Below, in pieces: positions 8,726 to 10,362 of a DNA stretch of 10,362 nucleotides. The number at the start of each line of letters is the position of its first letter. The first letter of the stretch is position 1. The notes below the pieces were generated by a model that worked only from the letters and a program-made list of their open reading frames with translations, was not told where the DNA came from and ran no database searches. A program made the position numbers and the translations under genes. Origin of the DNA: an uncultured Bacteroidota bacterium (lineage in GTDB: Bacteria; Bacteroidota; Bacteroidia; Chitinophagales; Chitinophagaceae); NCBI GenBank assembly GCA_903933765.1, contig CAIZLI010000019.1:1-10362 (forward strand), read 5' to 3'.

Positions 8726-8733
8726 TACTTTCG
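8726..8733 (+). promoter_or_regulatory. Candidate -7 element for gldB
   Basis: TACTTTCG matches TAnnTTTG except for one base and follows a T-rich run (8718-8724). It ends 3 nt before the ATG at 8737, which would put the start site at about the start codon. The -33 region is not well matched. Confidence 0.45.
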
Positions 8734-8736
8734 AGG

Positions 8737-9747
8737 ATGCGAATAACCGTTTTATTGTATGGATTGATTGGGCTTGCCCTAGCGGGATGTTCAAATCCAA
8801 CCCAGGACCCAGCACAGCTTGGACCAACCCCAAGGCTGACTGAAATTCGATTTGACAGTGCCTTCTTTGCCATGGACAGCTTGCATTTTGAGTCTGATTT
8901 AGCCAAATTAGTCCAACAATACCCTCAATTTTCAGAAGATTATTTTAACCGAATTTTGATGTTGTCTCCACAAAAGGAGTCTAAAAAAATATTGGCATTT
9001 TATAAAGCCTATCTCCCAATTTATCAAGCAACAACCAAAATACAAGCGTCCAAAAAAGCCAGTCCAGAAATAGCATCAGCTTTTAAAAGATTTCATTATT
9101 ATTTCCCAACCTATACTTTACCAAAGCAATTCATTTATTTCATTGGACCACTCGAAACTTATGGGAATGTGGTGACAAAAGATGGACTAGCTATTGGGCT
9201 TCAATTATATATGGGAGCGGAATCAAGTTGGTATTATTCCGAACAAATCAATACCATCTACCCAACTTATATTAGTCGGCATTTTGCACCTGAATATATT
9301 GTAGTCAATAGCGTACAAAATATATTGAATGACTACGATCCTTTAGCCCTTAATGGCAAACAATTGATTGAACAGATGGTTGAAATAGGTAAGCGACAAT
9401 ATATACTCAGTCGATGTTTACCAAATGCTTCTGATACACTATTATTGGGCTATACAAGCAATCAGTTAAAAGCAATCGAAGATAATAAAGGAGATATTTG
9501 GACTTTCTTATCAAGCCAGAACAGGCTTTTTTCTGTGGATCCGAGTTTGACTGCCGCTATCTTAGTAGAAGCCCCGTACAATGATTATTTTGGAGAAGAC
9601 ATACCTGGAAACGTAGGTAAATATATTGGTTATACAATTGTAAAATCTTGGATGAATCAACAAGATGTAAAATCAAAAAATGACCTCAATCGATTATTGA
9701 AAACACCAGCAAAGACGATATTTGATCAAGCTGATATTGATTTTTAA
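8737..9747 (+). CDS. gldB: Gliding motility lipoprotein GldB-like
   Basis: The 336-residue product starts with a type II signal peptide ending in the lipobox LALAGC (Cys18), so it is a lipoprotein. In Flavobacterium johnsoniae GldB is needed for gliding, but its biochemical role is unknown. Similarity that I recognise includes the N-terminal IRFDSAFFAMD block (37-47), FKRFHYYFPTY (116-126) and LAIGLQLYMG (151-160). The C-terminal half has SRCLPNASDTLLLGYT (225-240), the IWTFL and LFSVDP region (254-268) and GNVGKYIGYTIVKSWM (291-306), all typical of GldB. The ATG at 8737 is chosen because it puts the lipobox at a normal distance. The frame extends to an ATG at 8680, but that would add 19 residues before the signal peptide and overlap nadE. 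GldB homologs also occur in non-gliding species, so the gene does not prove motility. gldC is not next to it. Confidence 0.88.
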   Translation: MRITVLLYGLIGLALAGCSNPTQDPAQLGPTPRLTEIRFDSAFFAMDSLHFESDLAKLVQQYPQFSEDYFNRILMLSPQKESKKILAFYKAYLPIYQATTKIQASKKASPEIASAFKRFHYYFPTYTLPKQFIYFIGPLETYGNVVTKDGLAIGLQLYMGAESSWYYSEQINTIYPTYISRHFAPEYIVVNSVQNILNDYDPLALNGKQLIEQMVEIGKRQYILSRCLPNASDTLLLGYTSNQLKAIEDNKGDIWTFLSSQNRLFSVDPSLTAAILVEAPYNDYFGEDIPGNVGKYIGYTIVKSWMNQQDVKSKNDLNRLLKTPAKTIFDQADIDF

Positions 9748-10130
9748 TTTAATTTAACTGGAGCAATCATTTTGAATGCAGGAATTTTTACTTGAATAGC
9801 TTCCCTGTTTTCAACATTTTCCATATGGTAATAGCCTTGCATTTTACCTAATTCGGTTTTTAAATTACAGCCACTTACATATTGATATTGTTTACCTGGC
9901 ATAATTAATGGTTGCACGCCCACCACGCCTTCGCCTTCAACCACCCTGTGTTCACCATTGCTGTCAAATATCTCCCAAAATCTACGTAGTAATTTTACAG
10001 GAAATGAGTTGTGGTTTTCGATCGTAATGCGATAGGCAAACATAAAATCTTGCTGTAAAGGGTTGCTATAATCTTTTTGGTAAAAGGTTTCAACACTTAC
10101 TTCTATGCCCTCTGAAATGGTAGAAATCAT
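9744..10130 (-). CDS. apaG: ApaG family protein (DUF525)
   Basis: The 128-residue product matches ApaG along its whole length: VSVETFYQKDYSNP (11-24), FMFAYRITIENHN (29-41), the LLRRFWEIFD strand (47-56), VEGEGVVGVQP (64-74) and GKMQGYYHMEN (95-105). ApaG is a small cytoplasmic protein with an Ig/FN3-like fold. It was linked to cobalt resistance and magnesium efflux in enterobacteria (CorD), but its molecular function is unsettled. The ATG at 10130 is chosen because it gives the usual N-terminus. A TTG at 10145 would add five residues with no support and would overlap the candidate promoter. Its stop codon overlaps that of convergent gldB, and the next gene to the right is divergent, so it is probably monocistronic. 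Confidence 0.93.
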   Translation of the reverse strand: MISTISEGIEVSVETFYQKDYSNPLQQDFMFAYRITIENHNSFPVKLLRRFWEIFDSNGEHRVVEGEGVVGVQPLIMPGKQYQYVSGCNLKTELGKMQGYYHMENVENREAIQVKIPAFKMIAPVKLN

Positions 10131-10142
10131 GACCGTTATGAT

Positions 10143-10150
10143 CAAAAGTA
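10143..10150 (-). promoter_or_regulatory. Candidate -7 element for apaG
   Basis: The minus-strand octamer TACTTTTG is a full match to TAnnTTTG, 12 nt before the apaG ATG, so the leader would be only about 8-9 nt. A TTTA about 22 nt further upstream may stand in for the -33 element. Confidence 0.5.
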
Positions 10151-10179
10151 ACTTGCAGAGTATACTGCGGGATAAATTT

Positions 10180-10194
10180 AGGAAATATTTTCCT
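10180..10194. repeat. Small hairpin AGGAAA-TAT-TTTCCT
   Basis: A 6-bp perfect inverted repeat with a 3-nt loop lies in the apaG / dehydrogenase divergent spacer, 30 bp upstream of the apaG -7 candidate. It is AT-rich and could be an operator half-site pair or chance. Confidence 0.3.
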
Positions 10195-10206
10195 CAGCTT
10201 GCCCAA

Positions 10207-10252
10207 AAAGTTAGGCTATTTTTTTTTAAGCAGGAGGAACTCACCTAACTTT
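10207..10252. repeat. 9-bp perfect inverted repeat overlapping a promoter element
   Basis: AAAGTTAGG (10207-10215) and CCTAACTTT (10244-10252) are exact reverse complements separated by 28 nt that include a run of nine T residues. The right arm contains most of the plus-strand -7 element TAACTTTG. The left arm read on the minus strand gives TAACTTTT. This could be an operator, two mirrored promoter elements, or coincidence. Confidence 0.5.
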
Positions 10253-10253
10253 G
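10246..10253 (+). promoter_or_regulatory. Candidate -7 element for the dehydrogenase gene
   Basis: TAACTTTG is a perfect TAnnTTTG. About 20 nt upstream lies a T-run (10221-10227) that partly fits the -33 TTTG. The start site would be near 10257, leaving a leader of about 55 nt before the ATG at 10312, longer than for the other genes here. Confidence 0.6.
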
Positions 10254-10311
10254 CGGAAGCGTTTGCAAAATGTAGGTACAAAACCATTTTTTACTATAAA
10301 AACTGACTAAA

Positions 10312-10362
10312 ATGAAGATAGCTGTAGCTAAAGGTGACGGAATCGGTCCAGAGATTATGGAA
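10312..10362 (+). CDS. Isocitrate/isopropylmalate dehydrogenase family, N-terminal fragment (probably isocitrate dehydrogenase)
   Basis: Only 17 codons are in the window, reading MKIAVAKGDGIGPEIME. The GDGIGPE motif is the N-terminal signature of the beta-decarboxylating dehydrogenases (isocitrate, isopropylmalate and tartrate dehydrogenases), where it begins the NAD(P)- and substrate-binding region. The VAKGDGIGPEIM form resembles the isocitrate dehydrogenase of Bacteroidota and Thermus more than LeuB, which usually reads LPGDGIGPE. An icd assignment is likely but cannot be settled from this length. It is divergent from apaG and has its own promoter candidate 59 nt upstream. Confidence 0.8.
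   Translation, partial: MKIAVAKGDGIGPEIME

Noticed and set aside
8680..8736. Earlier ATG for gldB
   Set aside because: It would put 19 extra residues before the signal peptide, overlap the nadE start codon, and span the candidate promoter. The lipobox fits the ATG at 8737.
8682..8906. 75-codon N-terminal extension of nadE
   Set aside because: It lies antisense to the gldB start, shows no similarity to NAD synthetases, and the conserved domain begins exactly at the ATG at 8681.
10131..10145. TTG start for apaG
   Set aside because: The five added residues lack family support and overlap the TACTTTTG element; the ATG at 10130 gives the standard ApaG N-terminus.
10232..10237. AGGAGG, a perfect Shine-Dalgarno-like hexamer
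   Set aside because: No start codon with an open frame follows at a suitable distance, and it lies upstream of the predicted transcription start.

Overview
The window looks like an ordinary chromosomal segment of a Bacteroidota bacterium, probably Chitinophagaceae-like or a relative (inference). The DNA is AT-rich. Several likely promoters carry the Bacteroidota -7 motif TAnnTTTG instead of a sigma70 -10 box, and clear Shine-Dalgarno sites are missing before the starts. A GldB-type gliding lipoprotein, which is specific to this phylum, is present. Secreted proteins have signal peptides ending in A|Q, as is common there.

Left part (1-5712, + strand): two tandem paralogous genes for large secreted VPS10/sortilin-like beta-propeller proteins rich in Asp-box (BNR) repeats. 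The first is cut at its 5' end by the window edge. Each is followed by its own intrinsic terminator. The second terminator is a perfect 32-nt palindrome that can also serve the converging transcript from the right.

Middle (5772-8681, - strand): a tight two-gene unit with a 3-nt gap. The first gene is glutamine-dependent NAD+ synthetase (nadE). The second is a secreted DUF1343 protein of the exo-beta-N-acetylmuramidase NamZ family (GH171). A 55-bp spacer separates nadE from gldB, a divergent gene for a gliding-motility lipoprotein.

Right part (8737-10362): gldB (+) converges on apaG (-), and the two share a TTAA at their stop codons. After a 181-bp divergent intergenic region containing inverted repeats and two -7-like elements, the window ends in the first 17 codons of an isocitrate/isopropylmalate dehydrogenase family gene (+), most likely isocitrate dehydrogenase.

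The genes are mostly housekeeping (NAD synthesis, probable TCA cycle, ApaG) and envelope functions (NamZ, GldB, VPS10-like proteins). I found no mobile element, CRISPR array, RNA gene, toxin-antitoxin or defence system. The points most worth checking are -7 elements that sit 3-4 nt before the ATG of three genes (possible leaderless mRNAs), the conserved non-propeller motifs shared by the two VPS10-like paralogs, and the inverted repeat that overlaps the promoter of the last gene. No exotic new system is visible.
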